This document shows, one piece after another, positions 29,451 to 39,246 of a stretch of 64,000 nucleotides of DNA. This DNA comes from Orientallactaga sibirica. Its lineage: Eukaryota; Chordata; Mammalia; Rodentia; Dipodidae. The notes below the pieces were generated by a model. The model was not told where the DNA came from. It saw only the letters and a list, made by a program, of their open reading frames with translations, and did not search any database. Positions within the stretch are counted from its first letter, which is position 1. Every line of letters begins with the position of its first letter. The position numbers and the translations under genes are program-made. The stretch covers positions 492,001 to 556,000 of the forward strand of contig JAEOAD010002279.1 of assembly GCA_036365145.1 (NCBI GenBank), read 5' to 3'.

Positions 29451-30864
29451 ACCGCAAGTTTATCACGAGGGTACTGAAATGAATTTTAGGTTTAAACTGA
29501 GGCAGGATGAAGGCAGAGGCAAAGGGGTATCGTGTATAAATAAAGTCTTGGCTAAAGCATGGTGTAGTTGATTGTTGTCTAGCATCAGATTCTGGAGGCC
29601 TCACTGCTGTGTGGAGTTTGGTAAGTGGCTTACTTCTCCCTTTCCAATGCTGACACCGATGCACCTGGTAGTGAGGGGTCAACAGCACAGCTATGCTGGG
29701 AAGGCCATAGGCCTTGATAAGCAGGATGAATGCGAGCCTCACTTCCGCTCCATGAGAGAGGCTACCAGCTGCCTTGTTGGTGTTCACAAAGCACATGTCG
29801 CATGCAGTGGATTTGAATAGCCTTCCACTTCCTGGGTTCGACTGGCTTTGAAGCTTAATGCTTTCAATCTATCCCCGACAGAGTGGGCCATGCAAATGGG
29901 AAACTTTGGAAACGGTGTCCACAAGCCATAAATCTGGTGATGTCCAGAGCCTGGCTGGGAATAGTGAGCTCAGCTGGTTTTGTTTTGTTAATGCAACCTC
30001 GGCTGCTGAGAAGCCATTGGCCAGTGACCTTCCTGGTGTCTGACATGCTATGGGCGTGGATCTAGAGAACAAAGAGGGCTGTGTGACCTGTGGGGGGGGG
30101 CATTCCAACCAATTGGAAAGTGACTCTGGCTTCAGAAGGAGTGATGGCGAAATTATATATGTCTCCTTTGAATTGTTAGAGAAACATCCCCGACAACAAC
30201 AACAACAACAACAACACACACACACACACACAATCTTCTTGCCACAGCTACTTATATAATTATCCCAGTTTATATTGTCTGGGCACTATTGCTAGTTCCA
30301 GACCACCTGTTCCTGCACCAATGATCTGAGACCTGGGCACCATTGTGTTTTAATGTGGCATCAAATATGTATGCCCCCTTGCTTTCCCTGATCTTGTCCT
30401 CAGAAAACCTCTGTTGCAACGATCTGGGCTGCATGCTTGTCTCTGGTGGTTCTGATCTTCAGCCTCTCATTGTATGCATGAACGAACAAAGCCTCGGAGC
30501 AGGTGACTGCATGGTCTGGGAATTACATGGGAAGTTGGTGGCAGAGGGACGATCGTGACCCAGGGAGGGGTCCTGACTCCTGCAGTTCATGGGTGGTGAT
30601 GGTCTTCCCTCGGGGAAGATGCTGTAAGCATTTGTTATCTGCACCCCCCCCAGCCCTTTAACCATGTCTAAAATTTCCACCCCACGTCTCTAAGGCAGTG
30701 TTTACCAAGTGATGCACGCCTGCTGCGCTGTCAAATGAAAGTGACCTGTGCCTGCCTCAGTGGCTCTTCTTGTCTCTGTGATGAAATACCTAACAGAAGC
30801 AACTTAAGGAAGGAACGGGACTTACTTGGCTCATGGACAAAAATTGTATGTGTTCTCTCATTTA
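29451..30864. other. Long mostly unique block
   Basis: About 1.4 kb with no SINE except the tail of nothing recognisable. Contains a (CAACAA)n/(CA)n stretch at 30194-30231 and a G-run at 30091-30099. The 189-codon minus frame (29227-29796) runs into the SINE at its C-terminal end and is not convincing. The part at 30760-30840 (GATGAAATACCTAACAGAAG then CAACTTAAGG) resembles the antisense end of a rodent LTR. Confidence 0.4.
30194..30231 (+). repeat. (CAA)n-(CA)n compound microsatellite
   Basis: Seven CAA units run into about eight CA units. Confidence 0.85.
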
Positions 30865-30879
30865 TGGCTCCTAGATTTT

Positions 30880-31035
30880 GTTTGGTTGGTTGGTTTTCAA
30901 GGTAGGGTCTCACTCTAGCCCAGGCTGACCTGGAATTCACTCTGTAGTCTCAGGGTGGCCTTGAACTCATGGCGATGCTCCTACCTCTGCCTCCCAGTGC
31001 TGGGATTAAAGGTGTGTGCCACCATGCCCGGCTTT
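30880..31035 (-). mobile_element. B1 SINE
   Basis: Antisense complete B1 (GGTAGGGTCTCACTCTAGCC to CACCATGCCCGGC). Exact duplication TGGCTCCTAGATTTT at 30865-30879 and 31036-31050. Confidence 0.94.
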
Positions 31036-31050
31036 TTGGCTCCTAGATTT

Positions 31051-31430
31051 TTATGTAGACACGTAAAGTCACGTATGTATATATGATAAGAAAATAGAAG
31101 TAGGTGGATAGAAAAGACTGATGTGAGGAGGGAAGCGGGAGGCAAGAGACGGTAAGGGGGAATGTGTTTAATGTACTTGTAGGAAAACATTTAGAAATAT
31201 TTACAAAGAACTGTAGAGTCCATCTGTTTAGGGAAGATGTGGCGGCAGGAGTGTGAAGCAGCTGTCACATTGCCCTGCGGTCAGGAAGCTGAGAGGTGAA
31301 TCCTGGTGCTCATTTGACAGCCTCCTTTTTATTCAGTCCAGCACTGAAGCTCCTAAAATACCTCACAGAATGCACATTAGTAAATGGCTTCTGACAGTTG
31401 ATTTTCTCATTGGTGCATATATACTTTTCA
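31051..31430. other. Unique sequence
   Basis: AT-rich non-repetitive DNA with no recognised feature. Confidence 0.4.
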
Positions 31431-31431
31431 A

Positions 31432-31668
31432 TTTTTAAAATATGTTTTATTTATTTAGTTATTTATTTGAGAGACAGAGAGAACGAAAGAGGTAAAGAGA
31501 GAGAGTGGGAGAGAGAGAATGAGCACGCCAGGGCCTCCAGCCACTGCAAATGAACTCCAGATGCATGCGTCACCATGTGCATCTGGCTTACATGGGTCCT
31601 GGGGAATTGAACCTGGGTCCTTAGGTTTCACAGTTAAGCACCTTAACTGCTAAGCCATCTCTCCAGCC
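31432..31668 (-). mobile_element. Dip-like tRNA SINE, form A
   Basis: Antisense copy: AAAATATGTTTTATTTATTT tail, GA tract, GGGGAATTGAACCTGGGTCC and CTCTCCAGCC. Confidence 0.92.
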
Positions 31669-31830
31669 TGAGAAGATTTTATTTTTTTAAATGGCATCAT
31701 GCATCTAGATCAGAAAGCTACAGCATGCCAAACCATTCCATTTCTCAAAACATAACAGCTTGGATGCCAAGAATTAAAACTAGAGGAAGGGAGCAGAGGT
31801 GTATTCAGTTTCTAAGAATAACTAATCATG

Positions 31831-32030
31831 GGGGCTGGAGAGATGGCTTAGTGGTTAAGGCATTTGCCTGCGAAGCTTAAGGACCCAGGTTCGATTCCTC
31901 AGAATCTACATAAGCCAGCTGCACAAGGTGGCACATGCATCTGGAGTTTGTGTGCAGTGGCTGGAGGCCCTGTGCACCCATTCTCTCTCTCTTTCTCTCT
32001 CTCTCCCTAACAAATAAATCAATAAAATTA
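31831..32030 (+). mobile_element. Dip-like tRNA SINE, form A
   Basis: Complete copy with B box GGTTCGATTCC and tail CAAATAAATCAATAAAATTA. ACTAATCATG on the left and CTAATAATCATC on the right suggest the target duplication. Confidence 0.92.
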
Positions 32031-33040
32031 AAACCTAATAATCATCAGGTTTTGATATGCAAATTGAGATCTGCCCAAGAGAACAAGAGCTCATGGGAAC
32101 GTATAAAACAATCTCGGGGAGGATTCTGAATGGAGGGTGAGGAAATTGCGCTCATTTGATTAAAGGGCAGCGGGGTCAGAGCTGACCTCCGGTTATGCTA
32201 ATCCACTGTAACTGTGCCATCCTGGAGCACAGGCTTGTTCCTTCCCCTGCTCACACTGTTAAACCAGCTGGGTGGTTTGAGCAGGCGGCAGCCTAGGAGC
32301 CACGGGGAGGCATGGTGGCCTCTCTTCATGTGCCCAGGCTCCCAAAGCCATGCTGGACTCTTGTCACAAGTCACAGCTGGGGAGCAAGCAGGAAGCTAGC
32401 TGCTCCCCTCGGGGTGGTAACCAGTGTTCTGCGCATACAGGTAGGCAGATCCTACCAGATCTTCACCTGTGGGAGGGAGAGGCTCAGATCCATCCATTTC
32501 TAAGAGCGATATGTTGAACGAGTTGAGGCCTTTCCACATGTGGCCTGAACCAGCTACGCTCGATTTTTTCTGTGCTCTGGAAGGCTTTGGGGTTGAAGGC
32601 GAGCCTCAAAGGATTTCTCCCAGCTGGGCTTGCCTGCGAGAGTCCTAGGAGTTGACTTGTTGGGGGCAGGGGTTTGGGGAGAGGAGTATCGGGGGCCAGT
32701 GCAGTTTCCTACATTTCCTGTTCTCAGCAGGCATCTTGGCCCCGTTCTTTGAAGCAGCAGCAGGCGGTCCTGCCAGGCAAGGGCATTGAAGCCCTTTCTT
32801 TCTGTGCAGCATGCTCTGTGGGAAAATCCAGGCTGATTGCATGCCAGGACCAAATCAGCAGGAGGCTCTTTTTCATACAGATTGAATATCTGAGGGAGGA
32901 AGGAAGAGGGTTCTCACATCATAGACTCCAGCGTTCCAGAGGTGGATCTGCCTGCTCTCTTCCTCTGGCCCGTCCACAGTGTCAGCCTGACCCCCTCCTA
33001 GACTCCCTGGTTTGGGATTTTGGCACTCTCTGAATTCTTG
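32031..33040. other. Unique block, no gene seen
   Basis: About 1 kb free of recognised young repeats. Frames of 60-119 codons occur on both strands (for example 32674-33033) without family resemblance. Confidence 0.4.
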
Positions 33041-33124
33041 CACCTTGCTAGTGTTCCCATCTGTAAAATGGGCTGGTTGGTCGGAGATCCATTCCCACAG
33101 TGATCAACAGCAGAGCATGTGCTT
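33041..33124 (+). mobile_element. MIR relic
   Basis: CACCTTGCTAGTGTTCCCAT then CTGTAAAATGGGCTGG matches the MIR core end. It leads directly into the 64-bp repeat array. Confidence 0.6.
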
Positions 33125-33316
33125 GAAAGTAATATGAAAGGTACAGAGTAATAGACGTGTCAGTTGTATTATTATCTCAAGCATTATTGAAAGTAATATG
33201 AAAGGTACAGAGTTATAGACGTGTCAGTTGTATTATTATCTCAAGCATTATTGAAAGTAATAGGAAAGGTACAGAGTAATAGATGTGTCAGTTGTATTAT
33301 TATCTAAAGCATTATC
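33125..33316 (+). repeat. 64-bp tandem repeat, three copies
   Basis: Units start at 33125, 33189 and 33253, each opening GAAAGTAATATGAAAGGTAC (third copy AGG for ATG) and closing CTCAAGCATTATT. The copies differ at only a few bases, so the triplication is much younger than the MIR-like sequence it arose in. Confidence 0.93.
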
Positions 33317-33324
33317 GCACTCTT

Positions 33325-33475
33325 TTAATAAAGATTTCTTTTTTAAACTGAATTTTATTTTTTTAAAGATTATACTCTTATACACCTCTACCTCACCCCC
33401 ACTCCACTGAGAACCCTCCTCGATGGGCTTATTGGTACTCACTAATAGAGATATCATATAGGAATAAAAGGCCCT
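33325..33475 (-). mobile_element. L1 3' UTR-like fragment
   Basis: TTTTTTAAAGATTATACTC, CCACTCCACTGAGAACCC and GGGCTTATTGGTACTCAC resemble an antisense L1 3' region. It joins without a gap to a SINE head piece. Confidence 0.55.
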
Positions 33476-33508
33476 AACGTCTTAATGGCTAAGCCATCTC
33501 TCCAGCCC
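33476..33508 (-). mobile_element. Dip-like SINE head fragment joined to L1
   Basis: Only the first 30 or so bases of the SINE are present in antisense (GGCTAAGCCATCTCTCCAGC). The rest of the element is replaced by the L1-like segment, so the unit reads SINE head then L1 3' end on the minus strand. Confidence 0.6.
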
Positions 33509-33550
33509 TCAAATCGTATTTTTATTGCATAGGATTAAAAACCAGACACA

Positions 33551-33800
33551 GGGCTGGAGAGATGGCTTAGTGGTTAAGGCGCCTGCCTCCTAAGCCTAAG
33601 AACGCCAGTTCCAATCTCCAGGTCCCACGTTTAGCCAGATGCAAAGTGACGCAAGGGCGCAATGCCACACTTGCCCACAAGGGGCGCATGCATCTGGATT
33701 TTGCTGGCAGTAGCTGAGAGGCTGCTGGCACGCCCATCTCTATTTGTCTTCCTCTCCCTCTCTCTCTCTCTCTCAAAAAAAAAAAAAAAAAAAAAAAAAA
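33551..33800 (+). mobile_element. Dip-like tRNA SINE, form B
   Basis: Complete form B copy with a poly(A) of 26 bases. AAAAACCAGACACA precedes and AAAACCAAACACTG follows. Confidence 0.93.
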
Positions 33801-33919
33801 CCAAACACTGCAACACAGTGAATCCCATTCCTAGTCCTGCTAGATTTCTATTTGTTTCAAGATCTTTGGATACCTTGAGCCAATTGCTAGTCAACACAAG
33901 TCCTTAATGAAATGCTTAA

Positions 33920-34140
33920 TTAAAAAAATATATATATATATTTATTTCAAGCAGAGAGAGAAGAGAGAGAGACAGACAGAGAGAATGGGCACACCAGGGC
34001 CTCTAGCTGCCGCAAGCAAATTCCAGATGCACGCACTGCTTGTGCATCTGGCTTTTATGTGGGGACTCGGGAGTCGAACCTAGGTCATTAGGCTCTGCAG
34101 TCAAGCACCTTAACTGCTAGCTAAGCCATCTCTCCAGCCC
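33920..34140 (-). mobile_element. Dip-like tRNA SINE, form A
   Basis: Antisense copy with a TA-repeat in its tail (ATATATATATATTT) and an extra CTAG in the terminal block (CTGCTAGCTAAGCCATC). Confidence 0.92.
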
Positions 34141-34562
34141 CCTAATTTTATATGAATTTGTAAAGTCTACAACTTAAGTAGGCCAGAAAACAAAGAAGGA
34201 AACGTGGTGTTGGATTGCCCTTGTTTAAAATGTGTCAGCGGTCACAGTGAAAAAGCTGGCGGGTCGCTCTCGACCCAGGTCTGTTCTGGTCACACAATGC
34301 ACCTCACGCCAAACAGCAGCTGTGTTCTTTGGGACTGCTTGCTACATGCTGAAGCCATTGCTAATGACCTTAGCGGCAGGATCACACACTATGGATACCC
34401 TCCCAGGAAGGGGCCGTCATTACTTCTCCTTCATAGAGAAGGTGTGGAGGCTCAGAATGAGAAAGACACCTGGCTAACAAGTGTTCTCAAATGGCCCTAG
34501 ATTGCTTCCTTGTGTAAAAAGAGGAAACTCCAAAGTGAAGTCAAACGTATAATATTTTGTAC
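34141..34562. other. Unique, with MIR-like patch
   Basis: CTTCATAGAGAAGGTGTGGA then GGCTCAGAATGAG (34428-34463) suggests an antisense MIR. The two overlapping plus frames (34204-34500 and 34232-34477) are in different phases and not supported. Confidence 0.4.
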
Positions 34563-34616
34563 TGGGCTTGGGAGCACACGCTTTTAATCCTGGCACTTAG
34601 GAGTCAGAGGTTAGAC
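34563..34616 (+). mobile_element. B1 SINE, 5' part
   Basis: TGGGCTTGGGAGCACACGC, TTTTAATCCTGGCACTTAGG and AGTCAGAGGTTAGA. The B1 is interrupted here and continues at about 35332. Confidence 0.75.
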
Positions 34617-34894
34617 TGTGCTAGAAAAGAAGCTAAAAGTTTAAACTGATTCACTGAGTTCCTGTAAGAGTTCACTGCTGAGGAGCTAAAAGTTATCTTT
34701 GTCAGCAGATGGAAAAATCCCAAGGAAGGAACTTTCCAGAAAGGGCCCAAAGGGGCGAGAAGAAGGAAAGACAGTTTAGGCTAAAACCAAGTAAAATGGA
34801 GTTCATTGTTAGGGTGGCCTGACTACAGAAATGATTGATATGCAAATTGCCACGTCTTGTTTGTTCACTTGCCCCTCCCCTTGACTATGAGCAG

Positions 34895-34911
34895 TATAAA
34901 CTGGAAATAAA
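34895..34911 (+). promoter_or_regulatory. LTR TATA box and poly(A) signal
   Basis: TATAAA at 34895 and AATAAA at 34906, only 11 bases apart. The poly(A) signal therefore lies upstream of the expected start site, an arrangement known in some retroviruses but not the usual gammaretroviral one. Confidence 0.5.
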
Positions 34912-35019
34912 ATCTCTGCTGGGGCCAAAGCTTATTTGGAGGGCTACCTTAAGCTCTTTGCCCCCAGCCCCATAAGAAACTCCTTTCCTTTCACTCATTC
35001 TGGCACCGGAGTGATCTTT

Positions 35020-35299
35020 TCTTTAAAAAAATTTTTTAAAATTATTTTATTTATTTTTGGAGAGAGACACAGAGAGAGACAGACAGAGAGGGAGAGGGAG
35101 ACAGATAGAGATGGGTGCGCCAGCAGTCTCTCAGCTGCTGTGAACGAAATCCAGATGCGTGCGCCCCCTTGTGGTCAAGTGCGGCATTGCGCCCTTGTGT
35201 CACTTTGCATCTGGCTAAACGTGGGACCTGGAGATTGGAACCAGTGTTCTTAGGCTTAGCAGGCAGGCGCCTTAACCACTAAGCCATCTCTTCAGCCCA
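35020..35299 (-). mobile_element. Dip-like tRNA SINE, form B
   Basis: Antisense form B inside the LTR, with exact duplication ACCGGAGTGATCTTT at 35005-35019 and 35300-35314. It is the youngest layer of the nest. Confidence 0.95.
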
Positions 35300-35331
35300 A
35301 CCGGAGTGATCTTTACAGAGAATTTCTACCA

Positions 35332-35440
35332 TAAGAGGCTCACTGTGAGTTCAAGGCCACCCTGAGACTTTATAGTGAATTCCAGGTCAGCCTGGGCTAG
35401 AGTGAGACACTACCTTGAAAAACAAAACAAAACAAAATCC
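35332..35440 (+). mobile_element. B1 SINE, 3' part
   Basis: CACTGTGAGTTCAAGGCCAC, CCTGAGACTTTATAGTG and the (AAAAC)n tail complete the B1 interrupted at 34616. Confidence 0.88.
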
Positions 35441-35890
35441 AATATTTAATTATTTTTCTGGTATTTCTTCATATGTAAATTATTGCTCGTTAATTACCAA
35501 GGCCACGCACGTTGAAATGAAACAGTTATAGGTGTTATTGAGGAGACGTGTGTTGGCGAAGCTTAGTGTTTGAAGAAGCACACAGCTCCGTTCCTCGGAC
35601 AGGATGCAGCTCCTTGGTTGGCCTGGCATCACGGTCCTGGGTAGCGACTGGTATTGATAATGATGACCTTATTTAATAGATCACAGATGAGGACAGCTTA
35701 CCAGACAAAAGGTTCATCTTGTCAAGGGTTACATTTTCGAGTGCCGTGGCTGAAATCTATCCTGGCTCATTTCTGCAATGAGTTTCTGAGTCAGGATAAA
35801 AAAGGTCTTGGGCTTTATATGAACAAATCTAAGATTATCATTTTCCAGCAACTTCCTTATTACCCCTGTTGAGTTTTTTTAATTTAATTT
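35441..35890. other. Unique sequence
   Basis: AT-rich DNA with no repeat recognised. A 72-codon frame (35654-35872) shows no family signature. Confidence 0.4.
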
Positions 35891-35892
35891 AA

Positions 35893-36055
35893 TTTTTTTT
35901 TTTTTTTTTTTGGTTTTTGCGAGGTAGGGTCTCACTCTGGTCCAGGCTGACCTGGAATTAACTATGTAGTCTCAGGGTGGCCTCGAACTCTCGGCGATCC
36001 TCCTACCTCTGCCTCCCAAGTGCTGGGATTAAAGGCGTGCGCCACCACGCCCGGC
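35893..36055 (-). mobile_element. B1 SINE
   Basis: Antisense complete B1 with an 18-base T tail. TTTAATTTAATTT on the left and again after CGCCCGGC on the right is the target duplication. Confidence 0.93.
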
Positions 36056-36067
36056 TTTAATTTAATT

Positions 36068-36102
36068 TTTTAAGACCAATTATTTATTTATTTGAGAGTG
36101 AC

Positions 36103-36146
<44 letters not shown>

Positions 36147-36300
36147 GGCGCACCAGGGCCTCCAGCCACTGCAAGTGAACTCCAAATGCATGCACCACCT
36201 TGTGCATCTGGTTTATGTGGGTACTGGAAAATTGAGCCTCAAACCAGGGTCCTTAGGCTACACAGACAAGGGCTTAACTGCTAAGCCATCTCTCCAGCTC
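36068..36300 (-). mobile_element. Dip-like tRNA SINE, form A
   Basis: Antisense copy with a 34-base GA tract and the TTGAGCCTCAAACCAGGGTC variant of the reversed B box. Confidence 0.92.
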
Positions 36301-36305
36301 CTGAT

Positions 36306-36473
36306 TTTGTTTGTTTGTTTGTTTGTTTTGGTTTTTCGGGGTAGGGTCTCACTCTAGCCCAGGCTGAGCTGGAATTCACACTGTAGTCTCCGGGTGGCCT
36401 CGAACACACGGCGATCCTCCTACCTCTGCCTCCCGAGTGCTGGGATTATAGGCGTGCGCCACCATGCCTGGCT
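36306..36473 (-). mobile_element. B1 SINE
   Basis: Antisense B1 with a (GTTT)n tail and CACCATGCCTGGC end. It stands immediately next to the SINE, and B1-SINE-B1 together occupy what was probably one target (CCCCTGTTGA at 35866, CCCCCGTTGA at 36475). Confidence 0.92.
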
Positions 36474-37012
36474 CCCCCGTTGATTTGTAGCCCAGATCTC
36501 ATTGCTACACGGTGACGACACAGAAACACACACATACCCGTACATCTAGCGTGTCACAGTAACTGAGATTCTGAGATGACACATTTCTTGTGGAAGACTA
36601 GATGTTTGCACTACATGTTTTAAAATAGTCTACGCCACTTCTGCCACTTGCACAATACACAAGCTGTGGAGCGCCTTGCACTCAAGTTGTTCCTGTGGGT
36701 CTGCACGTGACTTCATACGGTATGGTTGGAATAAGGAAGGTGGCAGGTGTAGACCCAGGCCTGCCTCCTCTGGCTGGGCCACCATGGGCAGTGTGACTGA
36801 CTCCCCTGAATGTCTGCAAGTATAACTAATCGTAGTTACAGGGCTGAGGGGGTCTGCTTATCCTGTGTGGGGGCCCCACTTTACTATATGGGAGGGAGCC
36901 TCTGCATGGTCAGCCCCTTTGGGAGCTTCTAGAACATGTTTGTGATTCACCTGCCTTTATGCCACAGTGCCCTTTTCAAGGGAGTCTGAGGAGGAGGGGA
37001 ACTCTGCAGAAA
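36474..37012. other. Unique sequence
   Basis: No transposon or gene recognised. Confidence 0.4.
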
Positions 37013-37017
37013 GCTTT

Positions 37018-37272
37018 TTAAAATTTTAAAAATTTTTTTATTGATTTGAGAGTGACAGACAGACACAGAGAGAAAGAGTCAGAGAGATAGAAAGAGAGAG
37101 AGGGAGAGGGAGAGAATGGGCACACCAGGGCCTCCAGCCACTGCAAATGAACTCCAGATGCATGTGCCACCTTGTGCATCTGGCTTACGTGGGTCTTGGG
37201 AATAGAGTCTCGAACTGGGGTCCTTAGGCTTCACAAGCAAGCACTTAACTGCTAAACCATCTCTCCAGTCCC
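37018..37272 (-). mobile_element. Dip-like tRNA SINE, form A
   Basis: Antisense copy with AGAGTCTCGAACTGGGGTCC. Flanking repeats AGAAAGCTT at 37009 and 37273. Confidence 0.92.
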
Positions 37273-37497
37273 AGAAAGCTTGATCCTGGGTACAGACTGG
37301 CATTTCCTGCAGTCCAGCTATATCGGAGTTAACACCACAGAGGCGTTACCTCTGTCTTGACTTTGTACGCGTTTCTCAACTGGGTCTGAACTGTGGGGTG
37401 AGCATGCAGCTGGATAGCACTCCTCAGGTCTGACACTTTATGGGGCAAATGTGACAGTCCAAGTGAGAACACAGGTACTAAGGTACCCAGCAGAGGC
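37273..37497. other. Unique spacer
   Basis: No feature recognised. Confidence 0.3.
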
Positions 37498-37615
37498 CAG
37501 GTATGGTGGTACACGCTTGCAATCCTAAGACTCAGGGAGGCTGAGACGGGAGGATCGGGTGTTCAAGCCTGAGCTGCATAGCAAAACCCTGACTCTACAA
37601 ACAGACAAACAGAAC
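37498..37615 (+). mobile_element. Old B1 SINE
   Basis: CCAGGTATGGTGGTACACGC, CAGGGAGGCTGAGACGGGAG and GATCGGGTGTTCAAGCC belong to an old, diverged B1 lineage. Confidence 0.75.
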
Positions 37616-37808
37616 CTAGTGTGTTGTGTCACAACAGTAGCTCTTTGGTGAGTGACCAATCTCCCTTCCATGATCCTATCTGACTGAAACCTGAACAGGG
37701 CTAAGCCTGTTCCGAACTGGTTCTCTCCTCCCTTCCCTTAGTACTTGACACTCAGTCTCAGCAGGAGCTGAGGAGGACTTTTAAGAACAAGAAGAGGCCC
37801 AAGTCCAG
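37616..37808. other. Unique spacer
   Basis: Nothing recognised. Confidence 0.3.
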
Positions 37809-37820
37809 AAATCAAACCTT

Positions 37821-38054
37821 GGATTGGAGAGATTGCTCAGTGGTTAAGGCATTTGCCTGAGAAGCCAAAGGGCCCAGGTTCGATTCCCCACGACCCACGT
37901 AAGCCAGATGCACAAGGGGGCGCATGCATCTGGAGTTCATTTGCAGTGGCTGGAGGCCCTGGTGTGCCCATTCTCTCTCTCTTTCTCTGTCTATTTCTCT
38001 CTCTGTCAAATAATAAATAAATAAAAATAAATAAATAAATAAATAAAAATAAAA
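37821..38054 (+). mobile_element. Dip-like tRNA SINE, form A
   Basis: Complete copy with an altered head (TTGGATTGGAGAGATTGCTC) and long AAATAAAT tail. AAATCAAACCTTG and AAATCAAATCTCTTC flank it. Confidence 0.92.
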
Positions 38055-38059
38055 TAAAT

Positions 38060-38180
38060 CAAATCTCTTCTTTTGCTAGATGGGAAATCTGAGGACCAGA
38101 GATCATAAATCCTGAGATCACACAGTGTATAAGGGAGCACCGGGGTCCCATAGGGATCTTGTCAGTCAATACCACGTGAT
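38060..38180 (-). mobile_element. MIR relic
   Basis: GGGAAATCTGAGGACCAGAG then GATCACACAGTGTATAAGGG is the antisense MIR core. Confidence 0.65.
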
Positions 38181-38420
38181 TTCACAGAACAACGGGTAAC
38201 AATGTATTCTATAGAGGGTAAATCGCAAGGCTGCGTAAAACTGAGAGCCTCGTCAAGTTAAAAACGCTTCCGTTTTGACAGACGAACAAGAGAGTTCCCA
38301 AAATACTTTTCTTTTGACCTACTTAGCTCTATTATTCGCCTCCCTTCCACCTCCGCCCCATCACCAATTACCTTAGCTTGGAAAAATCCTGCTACATTTT
38401 ATCATTCTATCTGAGGGCCT

Positions 38421-38423
<3 letters not shown>
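38181..38423. other. Unique spacer
   Basis: Nothing recognised apart from the start of a T-run that is a B1 tail. Confidence 0.3.
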
Positions 38424-38426
<3 letters not shown>

Positions 38427-38451
<25 letters not shown>

Positions 38452-38587
38452 CGAGGTAGGGTCTCACTCTGGCCCAGGCTGACCTGGAATTCACTCTGTA
38501 GTCTCAAGGTGGCCTTGAACTCACGGCGATCCTCCTACCTCTGCCTCCCAATGCTGGGATTAAAGGCGTGCGCCACCACACCCGGCT
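38427..38587 (-). mobile_element. B1 SINE
   Basis: Antisense complete B1 with a 26-base T tail. GAGGGCCTAGGTTTT on the left and AAGGGCCTAGTTTT on the right mark the insertion. Confidence 0.93.
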
Positions 38588-38646
38588 AAAGGGCCTAGTT
38601 TTAAAGATGTTCTCGGGTGGAGCAGGGATTTAAGAAAATATACCCA

Positions 38647-38698
38647 CCCTGGTGTGCCCATTCTCTCTTTCTCTCTCTCTCACACACATTCTCTCTCA

Positions 38699-38734
<36 letters not shown>

Positions 38735-38748
38735 AAAATAAAACATTT
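38647..38748 (+). mobile_element. 5'-truncated Dip-like SINE
   Basis: Only CCTGGTGTGCCCATTCTCTC, (CT)n and the (AAAT)n tail are present. Confidence 0.8.
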
Positions 38749-39066
38749 CCAAGCAGCCTCTCAAGATAACAGGGCTATTTGGTGCCTGTACCTTCCCTTA
38801 CCAAATGTCTTGATACATCCTAATCCACATGGAGAGACACAGCTGAGCAAGGTGGGAGGAGTGAGAATCCTTTCCATCTTTGCCATCTTTTCTGTTTCTG
38901 TGGTACTAAATGCTGCCCTGGTCATTGCTTACCTTGTGGACATCAGCTTGAGACCGGGTCCGGAGAGGGTTGATGGTCGTATGGAGCGTGTATACCTTCA
39001 TGCCTTTGGACAAGTTATGTCGTAAAGACATGGCCTCGTTCAGCTTGGGAATATCTCAGAATAATA
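38749..39066. other. Unique sequence 5' of the class II-like LTR
   Basis: Non-repetitive. A 71-codon frame (38810-39025) contains a hydrophobic run but no recognised domain. Ends with the LTR target GGGGAA (39067-39072). Confidence 0.4.
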
Positions 39067-39216
39067 GGGGAATGTGGGTCCTCGCTGTTCCCCTGGGGTC
39101 GTTGGCCACCAACTTCCCGGGCACAGGAGGAGCTGGGGGGAGCAGGGTCTTGGAGTGGGTGAGTGCAGCGGGCAGTGAACCACCCGGGAGACAGTCTGAT
39201 GGATAGCACGCTCTCG

Positions 39217-39222
39217 TTTATT
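39217..39222 (-). promoter_or_regulatory. LTR polyadenylation signal
   Basis: AATAAA within TTGAATAAACGAG on the minus strand, 15-20 bp downstream of the TATA-like box and therefore in or just before R. Confidence 0.65.
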
Positions 39223-39236
39223 CAAAAGGGGAGTGG

Positions 39237-39246
39237 GTTTATAAAC
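39237..39246 (-). promoter_or_regulatory. LTR TATA-like box
   Basis: GTTTATAAAC, a palindromic TATA sequence, with CCAAT boxes about 42 and 73 bp upstream on the minus strand. This looks like an intact core promoter. Confidence 0.6.

Larger units (their letters stand above)
34617..35331 (+). mobile_element. LTR inserted in a B1, itself split by a SINE
   Basis: Begins TGTGCTAGAAAAGAAGC and ends about AGAATTTCTACCA. Inside are an ATGCAAAT octamer (34840-34847), TATAAA (34895-34900), AATAAA (34906-34911) and a pyrimidine-rich CCCAGCCCC tract, all in retroviral LTR order. The B1 sequence on either side is otherwise continuous. The flanking bases (TTAGA and TAAGA) are only a rough duplication, so the exact edge is uncertain. 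Confidence 0.65.

Noticed and set aside
29227..29796. 189-codon minus frame
   Set aside because: The C-terminal part is antisense or sense SINE translation (the recurrent LQPLQTNSRCMCPL pattern seen in dozens of SINE frames). The remainder has no homology I recognise.
38810..39025. 71-codon frame with a hydrophobic stretch
   Set aside because: No initiation context, family match or neighbouring exon. A single hydrophobic run is common by chance.
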